A stretch of 64,000 nucleotides of DNA, taken from Paludibacterium sp. B53371. Lineage in GTDB: Bacteria; Pseudomonadota; Gammaproteobacteria; Burkholderiales; Chromobacteriaceae. A model generated the notes under the pieces. It had not been told where the DNA came from. It did not search any database and was given only the letters and a program-made list of their open reading frames with translations. The stretch spans positions 496,001 to 560,000 of the forward strand of contig NZ_CP069163.1 in assembly GCF_018802765.1 (NCBI RefSeq), given 5' to 3'. Made by a program: the position numbers and the translations under genes. Positions 53,082 to 62,424 of the stretch are shown here, in pieces; the stretch's first letter is position 1, and every line of letters starts with the position of its first letter.

Positions 53082-55286
53082 ATGGTTTCTGTCGTCCGAT
53101 CTGTCGCTGATACGCTGGCGGATGCTGCCAATCCGGAGCGTTGGCTGGAACAGCTGTCGTCGTCCCTGACGGATGCCGATCGCGCCATGCTGGCGCGGGC
53201 CTTTGCCGAGGCGCGCACCTTGTATGCCGATCGTTGTCTGCCATCGACGGGTGAGGATGTCTTCAGCCATGCGGTTTCCGCTGCCGCCATTGTGGCGGAT
53301 CTGAATTTGCTGCCGGATGCCATTGCCGCGACCCTGCTGTTTTGTGTGCCGGACTTTATGCCCGACTGGCAGGTCTGGCTCAACGAGCAATTCAATCCCA
53401 CGGTGGCCATCCTGGTGGAAGGGGCCAGCCGTGTGCGCCGCCTGACCGAGCTGGCTCATATCGATCATCTGGATACCCCGGAGGAGCGTGCGCGCCAGGC
53501 AGAGACCATGCGCAAGATGCTGCTGGCGATGGTGGCCGATATCCGCGTGGTGTTGATCAAGCTGGCATGGCGTACCCAGACCATGCATTACCTGGTGCAT
53601 TGTGACGAGCCGGTCAGACGGCGCATTGCCCAGGAAACCATGGATGTGTTTGCGCCGCTGGCCAACCGCCTGGGCGTCTGGCAGATCAAGTGGGAGCTGG
53701 AGGATCTGGGGTTCCGCCATCAGGACCCGGATAACTACAAGAAGATTGCCCGCCTGCTGGATGAACGCCGGCTGGAGCGTATCGACTATATCGAGCGCGT
53801 GCTGGAAGCCCTGCGCCAGGAGCTGAAGAAGGCCGGGATCCACGGTGAGGTGGCCGGCCGTCCGAAGCATATCTACAGCATCTGGCGCAAGATGCGCAAA
53901 AAGAATCTGGATTTCAATGAGTTGTACGATATCCGGGCGGTGCGGGTGCTGGTGGATACGGTACAGGATTGCTATACCGTATTAGGCCTGATGCACAGTA
54001 TGTGGCAGCCGATTCCGGGTGAGTTCGACGATTATATTTCCCACCCCAAGGCCAATGATTATCGCAGTCTGCACACGGCGGTGATCGGGCCGGAAGACCG
54101 TGGCATCGAGGTGCAGATCCGTACCTTCCAGATGCACGAGCATGCCGAGTTCGGCGTGGCGGCCCACTGGCGCTACAAGGAAGGCGGCAAGGGGGATGCA
54201 CAGTATGAGGAGAAGATTTCCTGGTTGCGTCAGCTGCTCGACTGGCGCGAGGAGATCTCCGACCGTTCCGGACTGGCTGACGCCTTCAAGACTGAGCTGT
54301 TTGCCGACACCATCTACGTGCTGACACCTGCCGGTCGCGTGCTGGCTCTGCCCACGGGCGCGACGCCGATCGACTTTGCGTATGCGGTGCACAGTAATGT
54401 GGGTGATCGTTGCCGCGGCGCCAAGGTGGATGGCCAGATCGTGCCGCTGTCGACGCCGCTGCAAAATGGGCAGCGCGTCGAGATCCTCACTGCCAAGGAA
54501 GGCGGGCCGAGTGTCAACTGGCTGCATGAAGGCTGGGTCAAGAGTCACAGGGCCATTGCCAAGATCCGGCAGTATATTCGTCTGCAGAACGCAGACGTGG
54601 TGCGCGAAACCGGCCGCCAGCTGTTTGAGAAGGAGCTGGTGCGCCATGCCCATGCCCGGCCGAATCTGACGCAACTGGCCGAGAAGCTGGGGTTTGAAAA
54701 GCTGGATGATCTGTATGCCGCGCTGGGACATGGCGAACTGACGCTGCGGCTGGTGGCTCAGGCGCTGGAAAGCTTTGCCCCGCCGCCCGCCCCGAAGGAA
54801 GTGGCGCCGGAAGATCTGGTCAAGGCCAGCAAGGGCAGTCACGATGCCGGCGGGATCCTGATTGAGGGGGTGAACAACCTGATGACGGTGCTGGCGGGCT
54901 GCTGCAAGCCGGCGCCGCCCGATGCGGTGATGGGCTTTGTGACGAAGGGCCGAGGCATTTCGATCCACCGTGCCGGTTGTCAGACACTCAAGCGTTTGTC
55001 GGCTCAGGCGCCGGAGCGGCTGATCGCCGCCGACTGGGGCGAGCAGAAGAACAGTATTTTCCCGATCGACATCGAGGTGGTCGCGCAAGACCGGCACGGT
55101 CTGTTGCGCGATATCTCGGATGTGTTGTCACGGGAGAAGCTGAATGTGATTGGCGTGCACACCCAGAGCAAGGATCTCAAGGCGCTGATGCGCTTCACCG
55201 TCGAAGTGCGACAGGTGAGCGAGATCAACCGGGTGCTGGCGCATGTGATGGATGTCACTGGCGTTATCGAGGCCCGGCGCTGCTAG
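53082..55286 (+). CDS. relA: GTP pyrophosphokinase RelA (synthetase only)
   Basis: A 734-residue long RSH protein making (p)ppGpp on starved ribosomes. The N-terminal hydrolase-like domain lacks the HD metal motif (LLFCVPDF where SpoT has a HD pair), so it should not hydrolyse ppGpp. The synthetase domain (YDIRAVRVLVDT, HSMWQPIPGEFDDYISHPKANDYRSLHT) has the EFDD form (E314) of the switch motif, the mark of monofunctional RelA; bifunctional SpoT has RxKD. A TGS domain (DTIYVLTPAGRVLALPTGATPIDFAYAVHS), the conserved Cys region (GCCKPAPPD) and the ACT domain follow. A separate SpoT should exist elsewhere. Confidence 0.96.
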   Translation: MVSVVRSVADTLADAANPERWLEQLSSSLTDADRAMLARAFAEARTLYADRCLPSTGEDVFSHAVSAAAIVADLNLLPDAIAATLLFCVPDFMPDWQVWLNEQFNPTVAILVEGASRVRRLTELAHIDHLDTPEERARQAETMRKMLLAMVADIRVVLIKLAWRTQTMHYLVHCDEPVRRRIAQETMDVFAPLANRLGVWQIKWELEDLGFRHQDPDNYKKIARLLDERRLERIDYIERVLEALRQELKKAGIHGEVAGRPKHIYSIWRKMRKKNLDFNELYDIRAVRVLVDTVQDCYTVLGLMHSMWQPIPGEFDDYISHPKANDYRSLHTAVIGPEDRGIEVQIRTFQMHEHAEFGVAAHWRYKEGGKGDAQYEEKISWLRQLLDWREEISDRSGLADAFKTELFADTIYVLTPAGRVLALPTGATPIDFAYAVHSNVGDRCRGAKVDGQIVPLSTPLQNGQRVEILTAKEGGPSVNWLHEGWVKSHRAIAKIRQYIRLQNADVVRETGRQLFEKELVRHAHARPNLTQLAEKLGFEKLDDLYAALGHGELTLRLVAQALESFAPPPAPKEVAPEDLVKASKGSHDAGGILIEGVNNLMTVLAGCCKPAPPDAVMGFVTKGRGISIHRAGCQTLKRLSAQAPERLIAADWGEQKNSIFPIDIEVVAQDRHGLLRDISDVLSREKLNVIGVHTQSKDLKALMRFTVEVRQVSEINRVLAHVMDVTGVIEARRC

Positions 55287-55318
55287 GGCCCCTCTGAACC
55301 AGCTATTTTTCGTGATGC

Positions 55319-55354
55319 CCGGGCTGTGGGGCATTTGCCCCAGGCCCGGCTTTT
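55319..55354 (+). terminator. Terminator after relA
   Basis: Outer stem CCGGGC (55319-55324) with GCCCGG (55344-55349), inner TGGGGC (55327-55332) with GCCCCA (55337-55342), followed by CTTTT. It lies 32 bases past the relA stop. Confidence 0.75.
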
Positions 55355-55383
55355 CCCGTTGCTTTATTCAAATAGCAATTGAT

Positions 55384-55393
55384 TTCACGTGAA
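55384..55393. promoter_or_regulatory. Palindrome TTCACGTGAA upstream of deoC
   Basis: A perfect 10-bp palindrome flanked by AT (GATTTCACGTGAAGAT), about 20 bases before the -35 of the deo operon. It could bind a nucleoside-responsive regulator; no regulator gene is adjacent. Confidence 0.4.
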
Positions 55394-55411
55394 GATAAAG
55401 TCCATAATTTC

Positions 55412-55439
55412 TTCTTGTTGTTTTACTCATTGCTAGTAT
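55412..55439 (+). promoter_or_regulatory. Candidate deo operon promoter
   Basis: TTCTTG (55412-55417), 16-bp spacer, TAGTAT (55434-55439), 31 bases before the deoC start. Confidence 0.5.
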
Positions 55440-55469
55440 CCATTTTTCGTTAGAAAAGAGAGGGACGAA

Positions 55470-56246
55470 ATGTCCGATTTGGTTTTGGCCGCCCGGCGCG
55501 CCTTGTCTTTGATGGATTTGACGACCCTGAATGACGACGATACCGATGGCAAGGTCGCCGATCTGAGCCGCAAGGCGGCGGGTCCGGCCGGCAAGGTCGC
55601 CGCAGTATGCGTCTTTCCGCGTTTTGTCCCGATCGCCAAAAAGACGCTGCGTGAGCAGGGGACGCCCGATGTGCTGGTCGCCACGGTGACCAATTTCCCG
55701 CACGGTAACCCGGATGTGGCCGTGGCGGTGGAAGAAACCCGCGAGGCGGTTGCGCTGGGGGCCGACGAAGTGGACGTGGTGTTCCCGTACCGGGCCCTGA
55801 TGGAAGGCAATGCCGATCTGGGCGCCCGCCTGGTGGCGGCCTGCAAGCAAGCTTGCGGCAGCGCGGCTCAGCTCAAAGTGATCATCGAGAGCGGCGAGCT
55901 GAAAGACCCGGCACTGATTCGCCAGGCCAGCCTGATTTCGATTGAGGCCGGTGCCGATTTCATCAAGACTTCGACCGGCAAGGTTCCGGTCAATGCCACG
56001 CTGGAGGCCGCCGAGATCATGTTGCAGGCCATCAAGGACAGCGGGCGTGATTGTGGTTTCAAGGCGGCTGGCGGCGTGCGCAGTGCCGCCGAGGCCGCTG
56101 AGTACCTGGCGCTGGCCGAACGCATCATGGGGAAAGACTGGGTCAGCCCGGCCCACTTCCGCTTCGGTGCCTCCAGCCTGCTGGCCAGCCTGGAAAGTAC
56201 GCTGGGTGTCGGAAGTGCCCAGCAACAAAACAACGCAGCATATTGA
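55470..56246 (+). CDS. deoC: Deoxyribose-phosphate aldolase
   Basis: A 258-residue class I aldolase cleaving deoxyribose 5-phosphate to glyceraldehyde 3-phosphate and acetaldehyde. The Schiff-base Lys is in [18 protein letters not shown] (about residue 167-171), preceded by [26 protein letters not shown] and the [14 protein letters not shown] phosphate loop (with the proton-relay Lys) complete the active site. The length matches E. coli (259). It is the first gene of a deoCABD operon for nucleoside catabolism. Confidence 0.96.
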   Translation: MSDLVLAARRALSLMDLTTLNDDDTDGKVADLSRKAAGPAGKVAAVCVFPRFVPIAKKTLREQGTPDVLVATVTNFPHGNPDVAVAVEETREAVALGADEVDVVFPYRALMEGNADLGARLVAACKQACGSAAQLKVIIESGELKDPALIRQASLISIEAGADFIKTSTGKVPVNATLEAAEIMLQAIKDSGRDCGFKAAGGVRSAAEAAEYLALAERIMGKDWVSPAHFRFGASSLLASLESTLGVGSAQQQNNAAY

Positions 56247-56291
56247 TGACAGGCGCCCCTCGCGGGCGCTTTCTGGTTGAAGGAGCAGGGA

Positions 56292-57629
56292 ATGTTTCTG
56301 CCGCAGGAGTTCATTGTCAAAAAGCGCGACAACAAGGCGTTGTCGTTGAGCGAAATTCAGCAGTTCGTCCAGGGGATTACCGATGGTTCGGTCGCCGACA
56401 GCCAGATTTCGGCTTTCGCGATGGCGGTTTTCTTCAACGACCTGACGCTGGATGAAAACGTCGGCCTGACCATGGCCATGCGTGACTCGGGTCGCCGCAT
56501 GCAATGGTCGGATCTGCATTTGCCGGGCCCGGTGCTGGACAAGCACTCGACCGGCGGGGTGGGCGACGTGGTGTCGCTGATGCTCGGGCCGATGATTGCT
56601 GCCTGCGGTGGCTTCGTGCCGATGATTTCCGGCCGTGGTCTGGGCCATACCGGCGGTACGCTGGACAAGCTGTCGGCCATTCCGGGTTATGACCCGTTCC
56701 CGACTGCCGAGAATTTCCGTCGCATCGTCAAGGAGGTCGGTGTGTCGATCATTGGTCAGACCAATGACCTGGCACCGGCCGATCGCCGTTTCTACGCCAC
56801 CCGTGATGTGACCGGTACGGTGGAGTCGATTGCGCTGATTACCGCTTCGATCCTGTCGAAGAAGCTGGCTGCCGGACTGGATGTGCTGGTGATGGACGTC
56901 AAGACCGGGACCGGCGCTTTCATGCCGACCTTCGAGTTGTCGAAGGCGCTGGCCGAGCGGATCGTCCGTGTCGGCAATGGTGCGGGCGTCAAGACCAGTG
57001 CCCTGGTGACCGATATGAACCAGTCGCTGGCGACCTGTGCCGGTAACTCGATCGAAACCGCCGAGGCTGTGCGCTACCTGACCGGCGAAGTCCGTTCTGA
57101 TCGTCTGCATGAAGTGACCATGGCGCTGTGTGCCGAGATGCTGATTGCCGGTGGCCTGGCGCGTGATGTGGCCGAGGCCAGTGCCCGTCTGCAGCAGGCG
57201 CTGGACAGCGGCCGTGCGGCCGAGATCTTCGGCAAGATGGTGGCCACCATGGGGGGGCCGGCCGATTTCGTCGAAAACTATGCCAAGTATCTGGCGCCGG
57301 CACCGCTGGTACGCCCGGTGTTCGCACCCGAAGCCGGATTTGTGTCGGCGACCGATACCCGCGGTCTGGGCATGGCCGTGTGTGCGCTGGGTGGTGGCCG
57401 TCGTCAGGCTGCCGATGTGCTGGATTATCGTGTCGGCCTGACCGATCTGGTGGCCCTGGGACAAAAGGTCGACAGCCAGACCCCGCTGGCGGTGGTGCAT
57501 GCCGCCGACGAGGCCGGTTTCGAAGAGGCCAAGCGCCGTGTGCTGGCAGCCGTCAGCATTGGTGCGACGCCGGTCGCCCGTCCCGAGCAGGTGCATTGCA
57601 TCCTGCGCGAGGGTGATCTGAAGAACTGA
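56292..57629 (+). CDS. deoA: Thymidine phosphorylase
   Basis: A 445-residue enzyme that phosphorolyses thymidine to thymine and deoxyribose 1-phosphate. [18 protein letters not shown] starts the alpha domain. [18 protein letters not shown] (about 83-100) and [19 protein letters not shown] (about 116-134) form the phosphate and nucleoside site, with [12 protein letters not shown] further on. The start is ATG 56292 behind AAGGAG; the in-frame TTG at 56277 is not needed. Its stop codon lies 14 bases before the deoB ATG. Confidence 0.96.
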   Translation: MFLPQEFIVKKRDNKALSLSEIQQFVQGITDGSVADSQISAFAMAVFFNDLTLDENVGLTMAMRDSGRRMQWSDLHLPGPVLDKHSTGGVGDVVSLMLGPMIAACGGFVPMISGRGLGHTGGTLDKLSAIPGYDPFPTAENFRRIVKEVGVSIIGQTNDLAPADRRFYATRDVTGTVESIALITASILSKKLAAGLDVLVMDVKTGTGAFMPTFELSKALAERIVRVGNGAGVKTSALVTDMNQSLATCAGNSIETAEAVRYLTGEVRSDRLHEVTMALCAEMLIAGGLARDVAEASARLQQALDSGRAAEIFGKMVATMGGPADFVENYAKYLAPAPLVRPVFAPEAGFVSATDTRGLGMAVCALGGGRRQAADVLDYRVGLTDLVALGQKVDSQTPLAVVHAADEAGFEEAKRRVLAAVSIGATPVARPEQVHCILREGDLKN

Positions 57630-57643
57630 TGGAGGAGTGCGTC

Positions 57644-58861
57644 ATGAAACGAGCCATTATTTTGATTCTGGATTCGCTGGGCATTGGTGCCGCGGCGGAT
57701 GCCGATCGCTTTGGCGATGTCGGCAGCAATACGCTGGGGCATATCGCCCGTGATGCCGCCGCTGGTCTGCTCGACCGGGGCGGTCGCAGCGGTCCGCTGA
57801 ACATGCCGAATCTGACCCGGCTCGGCCTGGCGCACGCCTGCGAGCTGTCATGCGGCGAGTTCCCGGCGGGCGTCGAGCGTCTCGAACCGATCGCGGCTTA
57901 CGGTTTTGCCCGTGAGCTGTCGTCCGGCAAGGATACGCCGTCCGGTCACTGGGAAATCGCCGGGGTGCCGGTGCTGTTTGACTGGGGTTACTTCACCGAC
58001 AAGGAAAATGCATTCCCGGCGGCGCTGCTGGATGCCATCGTCGAACGTGCCGGCCTGCCGGGCTATCTGGGTAATTGCCATGCCTCCGGCACGGAAATCC
58101 TCGATCGCCTGGGCGAAGAGCATATGCGCACCGGCAAGCCGATCTTCTATACTTCGGCCGACTCGGTGTTCCAGATTGCCTGCCATGAAGAAACTTTCGG
58201 GCTGGAGCGTCTGTACCAGCTGTGCAAGATCACCCGTGAGCTGCTCGAGCCCTACAATATCGGCCGGGTGATTGCCCGTCCGTTCCTGGGCAGCGGCAAG
58301 GGCCAGTTTGCCCGTACCGGCAACCGCAAGGATCTGGCCGTCGAACCGCCGGCGCCTACCGTGCTGAAGAAGCTGGCGGATGCCGGCGGGCAGGTGGTGT
58401 CGGTCGGCAAGATTTCCGATATCTATGCGCATGTCGGCATCACGCGTGCCGTCAAGGCGACCGGTCTTGACCAGCTGTGGGACGTGACGCTTGAGGAAGT
58501 GCGCCAGGCGCCTGATCGCAGCATCGTAATGACGAACTTCGTCGATTTCGACTCCAGCTACGGTCATCGTCGCGATACGGCCGGCTATGCAGCCGCGCTG
58601 GAGGCGTTTGATCGCCGGCTGCCGGAGATTCTGGCGCTGCTGGGCGAGGACGACATTCTGATTCTTTCCGCCGACCACGGTTGTGATCCGACCTGGCCCG
58701 GCTCCGACCATACGCGCGAGCACATTCCGGTGCTGTGCTATGGCAAGAAGGTGCCGGCCGGTTCACTGGGTGGTCGCGATACTTTTGCCGATATTGGCCA
58801 ATCGGTCGCGCGTCATCTTGACCTGCCGCCGATGGACTACGGTACTTCATTTCTTGGCTAA
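57644..58861 (+). CDS. deoB: Phosphopentomutase
   Basis: A 405-residue metalloenzyme of the alkaline-phosphatase superfamily, interconverting (deoxy)ribose 1- and 5-phosphate. The metal and phospho-acceptor region is [21 protein letters not shown] (Asp near residue 9), with [12 protein letters not shown] (about 94-105, the phosphorylated Thr) and the C-terminal [21 protein letters not shown] metal-binding segment. The start chosen is ATG 57644 behind GGAGG; an earlier in-frame ATG (57629) overlaps the deoA stop. The length equals that of E. coli (407). Confidence 0.96.
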   Translation: MKRAIILILDSLGIGAAADADRFGDVGSNTLGHIARDAAAGLLDRGGRSGPLNMPNLTRLGLAHACELSCGEFPAGVERLEPIAAYGFARELSSGKDTPSGHWEIAGVPVLFDWGYFTDKENAFPAALLDAIVERAGLPGYLGNCHASGTEILDRLGEEHMRTGKPIFYTSADSVFQIACHEETFGLERLYQLCKITRELLEPYNIGRVIARPFLGSGKGQFARTGNRKDLAVEPPAPTVLKKLADAGGQVVSVGKISDIYAHVGITRAVKATGLDQLWDVTLEEVRQAPDRSIVMTNFVDFDSSYGHRRDTAGYAAALEAFDRRLPEILALLGEDDILILSADHGCDPTWPGSDHTREHIPVLCYGKKVPAGSLGGRDTFADIGQSVARHLDLPPMDYGTSFLG

Positions 58862-58877
58862 TTTTTAAAGGACTGCC

Positions 58878-59588
58878 ATGGCTACTCCGCATATCAGCGC
58901 CCAACCGGGTGACTTCGCCGACATCGTTCTGATGCCGGGAGATCCGCTGCGCGCGCAGATGATTGCCGAAACCTACCTCGAGAACCCGCGTCAGGTGACG
59001 GCGGTGCGTAATATGTTCGGCTACACCGGTACCTACAAGGGCCGCCGGTTGTCGGTGATGGCGCACGGCATGGGCATCCCCTCCTGCAGCATCTACGCGA
59101 CCGAGCTGATCAAGGATTACGGCGTCAAGACCATCATTCGCGTCGGCTCCTGCGGCGCGACCACCAGCAAGCTGAAGCTGCGTGATCTGGTCATCGCCAT
59201 GGGTGCCTCGACCGACAGCAAGGTCAACCGCATGCGCCTGATGGATCACGACTTCGCCGCGATTGCCGACTATGACGTCCTGCGTACCGCCGTGGATACC
59301 GCCAAGCGCCTGAATAAGCCGGTGCATGTCGGCAATGTGTTCTCGGCCGATCTGTTCTACTCGGTGCAGCCGGGCATGCTCGATGCGCTGGCAGCCATGA
59401 ATGTTCAGGCGATCGAAATGGAACTGGCCGGCATTTACGGTGTTGCGGCGCAATATGGCGCACGTGCCCTGGGCATCCTGACCGTGTCGGATGTGATCCC
59501 GACCGGCGAGGCAACCAGTGCCGAAGATCGTCAGAAGAGCTTCAATGACATGATCGAGATCGCGCTGGAAACCGCTCTGGCGCTGTAA
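58878..59588 (+). CDS. deoD: Purine nucleoside phosphorylase (DeoD type)
   Basis: A 236-residue hexameric phosphorylase for purine (deoxy)ribonucleosides. [30 protein letters not shown] starts the fold, with the phosphate-binding GDP-Arg and the RVGSCGA loop (about residue 87). [19 protein letters not shown] (about 176-194) carries the ribose contact Glu, and [11 protein letters not shown] (about 203-213) the catalytic Asp. It is the last gene of deoCABD, matching E. coli order, and is followed by a terminator. Confidence 0.96.
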   Translation: MATPHISAQPGDFADIVLMPGDPLRAQMIAETYLENPRQVTAVRNMFGYTGTYKGRRLSVMAHGMGIPSCSIYATELIKDYGVKTIIRVGSCGATTSKLKLRDLVIAMGASTDSKVNRMRLMDHDFAAIADYDVLRTAVDTAKRLNKPVHVGNVFSADLFYSVQPGMLDALAAMNVQAIEMELAGIYGVAAQYGARALGILTVSDVIPTGEATSAEDRQKSFNDMIEIALETALAL

Positions 59589-59605
59589 TTCGGTATGTTT
59601 CCCCC

Positions 59606-59629
59606 AGCCCGGCCCTGTGCCGGGCTTTT
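59606..59629 (+). terminator. Terminator of the deo operon
   Basis: AGCCCGG (59606-59612) pairs with CCGGGCT (59620-59626), loop of 7, followed by TTTTG. It lies 17 bases past deoD. Confidence 0.85.
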
Positions 59630-59677
59630 GTTTTGTTGTGCAGATGCATATCGCATAGTGCAGTGCACAAAAAATCC

Positions 59678-59706
59678 TTGCCATCCTGCCGGGCTCTGCC
59701 AATAAT
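59678..59706 (+). promoter_or_regulatory. Promoter of the second candidate small RNA
   Basis: TTGCCA (59678-59683), 17-bp spacer, AATAAT (59701-59706): both hexamers match the sigma70 consensus at 5 of 6 positions. The predicted start is A59713. Confidence 0.65.
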
Positions 59707-59712
59707 GGATTT

Positions 59713-59805
59713 ACATCAGACGCTTGTGCGTTTTGGTGTTGTCTCCTCCATCCTCCTTTCAAAGGTGGAACTTGGCGCGATCACAACCGGGTTGCGCTTT
59801 TTTTT
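59713..59805 (+). ncRNA. Candidate CU-rich small RNA upstream of rplM
   Basis: About 93 nt with its own promoter and a T8 intrinsic terminator. The 5' part can form a small ACGC-TTGT-GCGT hairpin (59719-59730). The middle is strikingly CU-rich (UCUCCUCCAUCCUCCUUU, 59742-59759), complementary to Shine-Dalgarno sequences. The terminator combines GCGC (59775-59778) and AAC (59785-59787) with GTT (59791-59793, hairpin loop CGG) and GCGC (59794-59797), before eight T (59798-59805). This 5' hairpin, CU-rich single strand and terminator layout is typical of Hfq-dependent regulators of translation. A 78-codon frame across the same DNA has no family features and reads through the terminator. Confidence 0.55.
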
Positions 59806-59857
59806 GGCCAAAAAAACGACTTTTCCCGCGCCGGATTTCTTCTTGTCTCACAATGGT

Positions 59858-59887
59858 TTGACAGGGTAGTCGGCCTTGTAATAGAAT
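59858..59887 (+). promoter_or_regulatory. Promoter of rplM-rpsI
   Basis: Consensus TTGACA (59858-59863), an 18-bp spacer and TAGAAT (59882-59887), giving a leader of roughly 30 bases before rplM. Confidence 0.65.
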
Positions 59888-59922
59888 CCGTAACTTTCAA
59901 GAATTACGATGAGAAGAGTTCC

Positions 59923-60357
59923 ATGAAGACCTTTTCTGCCAAGCCGCATGAGGTAAAGCGCGAGTGGTTCGTGGTCGACGCCTCCGACAAGGTGCTGGGT
60001 CGTCTGGCTGCTGAAATCGCGCACCTGTTGCGCGGCAAGCATAAGCCGGAATACACCCCGCACGTTGATACCGGCGACTACATTGTCGTCGTTAACGTCG
60101 ACAAACTCCGCGTTACCGGTGCCAAGGCACAGGACAAGATTTACTACCGTCATACCACCTACCCGGGCGGTATCCGCGAGCGTACCTTCACCGAACTGCA
60201 AAACCAGTTCCCGGAGCGCGTTCTGGAGAAAGCCGTTAAGGGTATGCTGCCGAAGGGTCCGCTGGGCTACGCGATGATCAAGAAGCTCAAGGTATACGCT
60301 GGTAGCGAGCACCCGCACTCGGCCCAACAGCCGAAAGTGCTGGAAATCAGTTTTTGA
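59923..60357 (+). CDS. rplM: 50S ribosomal protein L13
   Basis: A 144-residue ribosomal protein. [20 protein letters not shown] is the typical start, [35 protein letters not shown] follows, and [12 protein letters not shown] plus [12 protein letters not shown] are family-specific. Length as usual (142-144). It forms a two-gene unit with rpsI (9-base gap), conserved across bacteria. Confidence 0.98.
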   Translation: MKTFSAKPHEVKREWFVVDASDKVLGRLAAEIAHLLRGKHKPEYTPHVDTGDYIVVVNVDKLRVTGAKAQDKIYYRHTTYPGGIRERTFTELQNQFPERVLEKAVKGMLPKGPLGYAMIKKLKVYAGSEHPHSAQQPKVLEISF

Positions 60358-60366
60358 GGCTAAAAG

Positions 60367-60759
60367 ATGAACGGTAAATACTACTACGGTACCGGCCGTC
60401 GCAAGAGTTCGGTTGCGCGCGTTTTCATGCAAAAGGGTAACGGCCAGATCATCGTCAACGGCAAGCCGGTTGACGAGTACTTCGCCCGTGAAACCGGCCG
60501 CATGGTGATTCGCCAGCCGCTGGCGCTGACCGAAAATCTCGAATCCTTCGACATCAAGGTCAACGTTGTTGGCGGCGGTGAAACCGGCCAGGCCGGCGCG
60601 ATCCGTCACGGCATCACCCGCGCTCTGATCGACTACAACGCCGATCTGAAGGCTGCCCTGTCCAACGCCGGCTTCGTTACCCGCGATGCCCGTGAAGTTG
60701 AACGTAAGAAGGTCGGTCTGCGCAAGGCCCGTCGTGCCAAGCAGTTCTCCAAGCGTTAA
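60367..60759 (+). CDS. rpsI: 30S ribosomal protein S9
   Basis: A 130-residue ribosomal protein: [16 protein letters not shown] at the start, [20 protein letters not shown] centrally, and the basic C-terminal tail ending [12 protein letters not shown], whose last Arg contacts the P-site tRNA. It is co-transcribed with rplM and ends in a strong terminator. Confidence 0.98.
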   Translation: MNGKYYYGTGRRKSSVARVFMQKGNGQIIVNGKPVDEYFARETGRMVIRQPLALTENLESFDIKVNVVGGGETGQAGAIRHGITRALIDYNADLKAALSNAGFVTRDAREVERKKVGLRKARRAKQFSKR

Positions 60760-60780
60760 TCGCCGGATTACCTGTTTTAC

Positions 60781-60809
60781 AAAAAAAGCCGCCCTCGGGC
60801 GGCTTTTTT
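60781..60809. terminator. Terminator after rpsI
   Basis: AAAAAAGCCGCCC (60782-60794) pairs with GGGCGGCTTTTTT (60797-60809) with a two-base centre; a strong intrinsic terminator, symmetrical on both strands. Confidence 0.9.
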
Positions 60810-60901
60810 ATTGCCCTTTTCACGGACGGCTTGTTGCATTGCAAGAGGCTTGAACGGGATAATGTCGCCTTTGCGACATGAATTTACGTTTGGGTGACGG
60901 C

Positions 60902-61930
60902 ATGATCAAGGTAGGCATCGTAGGCGGGACCGGGTATACCGGCGTTGAACTTTTGCGGCTGCTGGCGGGGCACCCGTCGGTCAGTGTGGTGAGCGTGACA
61001 TCCCGCAAGGAAGCCGGTATGCGCATCGACCATATGTTTCCCAGTCTGCGCGGCCATGTGGATCTGGCCTTTTCTTCACCGGATGAGGCATCGCTGAGCG
61101 ACTGTGATGTGGTGTTTTTCGCCACGCCGAATGGTGTCGCCATGCAGGATGCCCGCCGCCTGCTGGAGGCCGGGGTGCGTGTCATCGATCTGTCGGCAGA
61201 TTTTCGCCTGCGCGATGTCGAGCAATGGCAACAGTGGTACGGCATGACGCATGCCTGTCCGGATCTGATTGCCGACGCGGTCTATGGCCTGCCGGAGGTG
61301 AATCGCGAGGCGATTGCCTCTGCCCGTCTGGTGGCCAATCCGGGGTGTTATCCCACGGCGGTGCAGTTGGGCTTCCTGCCGCTGATCGAGGCGGGAGTGG
61401 TCGACGCGTCTTCGCTGATCGCCGATTGCAAGTCGGGCGTTTCCGGTGCCGGTCGCAAGGCCGAGGTGGGGGCGCTGTTCTGCGAGACCGGCGATTCCTT
61501 CAAGGCTTATGGTGTGGCTGGCCATCGTCACTTGCCGGAAATTCGCCAGGGCCTGTCGCGCCTGTCCCGGAATGCCGTCGGTCTGACCTTTGTACCGCAC
61601 CTCACGCCGATGATCCGTGGTATTCATGCGACGCTCTATGCGCGCCTGACGACCGAGGTGGATCTGCAGTCTTTGTATGAATCGCGTTATGCCGATGAGC
61701 CATTTGTGGATGTCATGCCGGCAGGCAGTCAGCCGGAAACCCGCTCGGTACGAGGGGCCAATCTGTGCCGTATGGCGGTGTATCGGCCGCAGGGCGGTGA
61801 CATGGTGGTGGTGCTGTCGGTGATCGACAATCTGGTCAAGGGGGCGGCCGGTCAGGCGGTGCAGAACATGAACCTGATGTTCGGCTTGCCGGAGTCTGCC
61901 GGGCTGGCGGTCGTACCCTTGCTGCCCTGA
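60902..61930 (+). CDS. argC: N-acetyl-gamma-glutamyl-phosphate reductase
   Basis: A 342-residue NADPH-dependent enzyme of arginine biosynthesis. The Rossmann start is [19 protein letters not shown] (residues 3-21). The catalytic Cys lies in [18 protein letters not shown] (about residue 148). The substrate segment [13 protein letters not shown] and the [16 protein letters not shown] block follow. The start chosen is ATG 60902, preceded by GGGTGA; an in-frame ATG 8 codons earlier has no SD. It is monocistronic here; the other arg genes are not in the window. Confidence 0.94.
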   Translation: MIKVGIVGGTGYTGVELLRLLAGHPSVSVVSVTSRKEAGMRIDHMFPSLRGHVDLAFSSPDEASLSDCDVVFFATPNGVAMQDARRLLEAGVRVIDLSADFRLRDVEQWQQWYGMTHACPDLIADAVYGLPEVNREAIASARLVANPGCYPTAVQLGFLPLIEAGVVDASSLIADCKSGVSGAGRKAEVGALFCETGDSFKAYGVAGHRHLPEIRQGLSRLSRNAVGLTFVPHLTPMIRGIHATLYARLTTEVDLQSLYESRYADEPFVDVMPAGSQPETRSVRGANLCRMAVYRPQGGDMVVVLSVIDNLVKGAAGQAVQNMNLMFGLPESAGLAVVPLLP

Positions 61931-61960
61931 TGTTGAATTTCTCGCCAGACGCCACCATAT

Positions 61961-61977
61961 CCTACTAAAATAGTAGG
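61961..61977. promoter_or_regulatory. IscR-like palindrome CCTACTA-AAA-TAGTAGG upstream of erpA
   Basis: A perfect 7-3-7 inverted repeat, 38 bases before the erpA start, resembling type 1 IscR sites (AT-flanked CC-x-ACT-AAAA-AGT-x-GG). It also overlaps a possible -10 (TAAAAT). erpA is under IscR control in E. coli, so the assignment is reasonable but unproven. Confidence 0.5.
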
Positions 61978-62014
61978 AAAGCCGCTGTCCGGCTCAACGC
62001 TTTAGAGGCTAATC

Positions 62015-62365
62015 ATGACTGAAACGACTGAAGTGCTGTCCCCGATCAATTTCACCGACAGCGCATGCAGCAAGGTGCGCGAACTGATCGCTGAAGAAGG
62101 TAACCCCGATCTGAAACTGCGGGTGTTCGTCACCGGTGGTGGTTGTTCCGGCTTCCAGTACGGCTTCACCTTCGATGAGCTGGTGAATGAAGATGATACC
62201 CAGATCGCCCGCGAAGGCGTGACCTTCCTGGTGGATCCGATGAGCTACCAGTATCTGGTCGGCGCGGAAATCGATTATCAGGAAAGCCTGGAAGGCTCCC
62301 AGTTCGTCATCAAGAATCCGAATGCCACTACCACCTGCGGTTGTGGATCTTCGTTCTCGGTGTAA
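62015..62365 (+). CDS. erpA: Iron-sulfur cluster insertion protein ErpA
   Basis: A 116-residue A-type carrier that inserts [4Fe-4S] clusters into apoproteins. The three cluster Cys are in [12 protein letters not shown] (about residue 48) and the C-terminal CGCGSSFSV (about residues 108 and 110). The [28 protein letters not shown] lead is ErpA-like rather than IscA/SufA. It is a single gene behind an IscR-like palindrome and before a terminator. Confidence 0.94.
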   Translation: MTETTEVLSPINFTDSACSKVRELIAEEGNPDLKLRVFVTGGGCSGFQYGFTFDELVNEDDTQIAREGVTFLVDPMSYQYLVGAEIDYQESLEGSQFVIKNPNATTTCGCGSSFSV

Positions 62366-62383
62366 GGTTTTTTGCGATAAGAT

Positions 62384-62412
62384 AAAAGCCTGGGGTATTC
62401 CCAGGCTTTTTT
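62384..62412 (+). terminator. Terminator after erpA
   Basis: AAAAGCCTGGG (62384-62394) pairs with CCCAGGCTTTT (62400-62410), loop of 5, T run to 62412. It lies only 12 bases before the cheR start, so cheR needs a promoter within or upstream of it, or read-through. Confidence 0.85.
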
Positions 62413-62424
62413 ATTTGGATCGAC

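Noticed and set aside
59633-59869. 78-codon plus-strand frame between deoD and rplM
   Set aside because: It spans a terminator with T8 and a promoter, lacks an SD and shows no family features; a small RNA explains the segment better.
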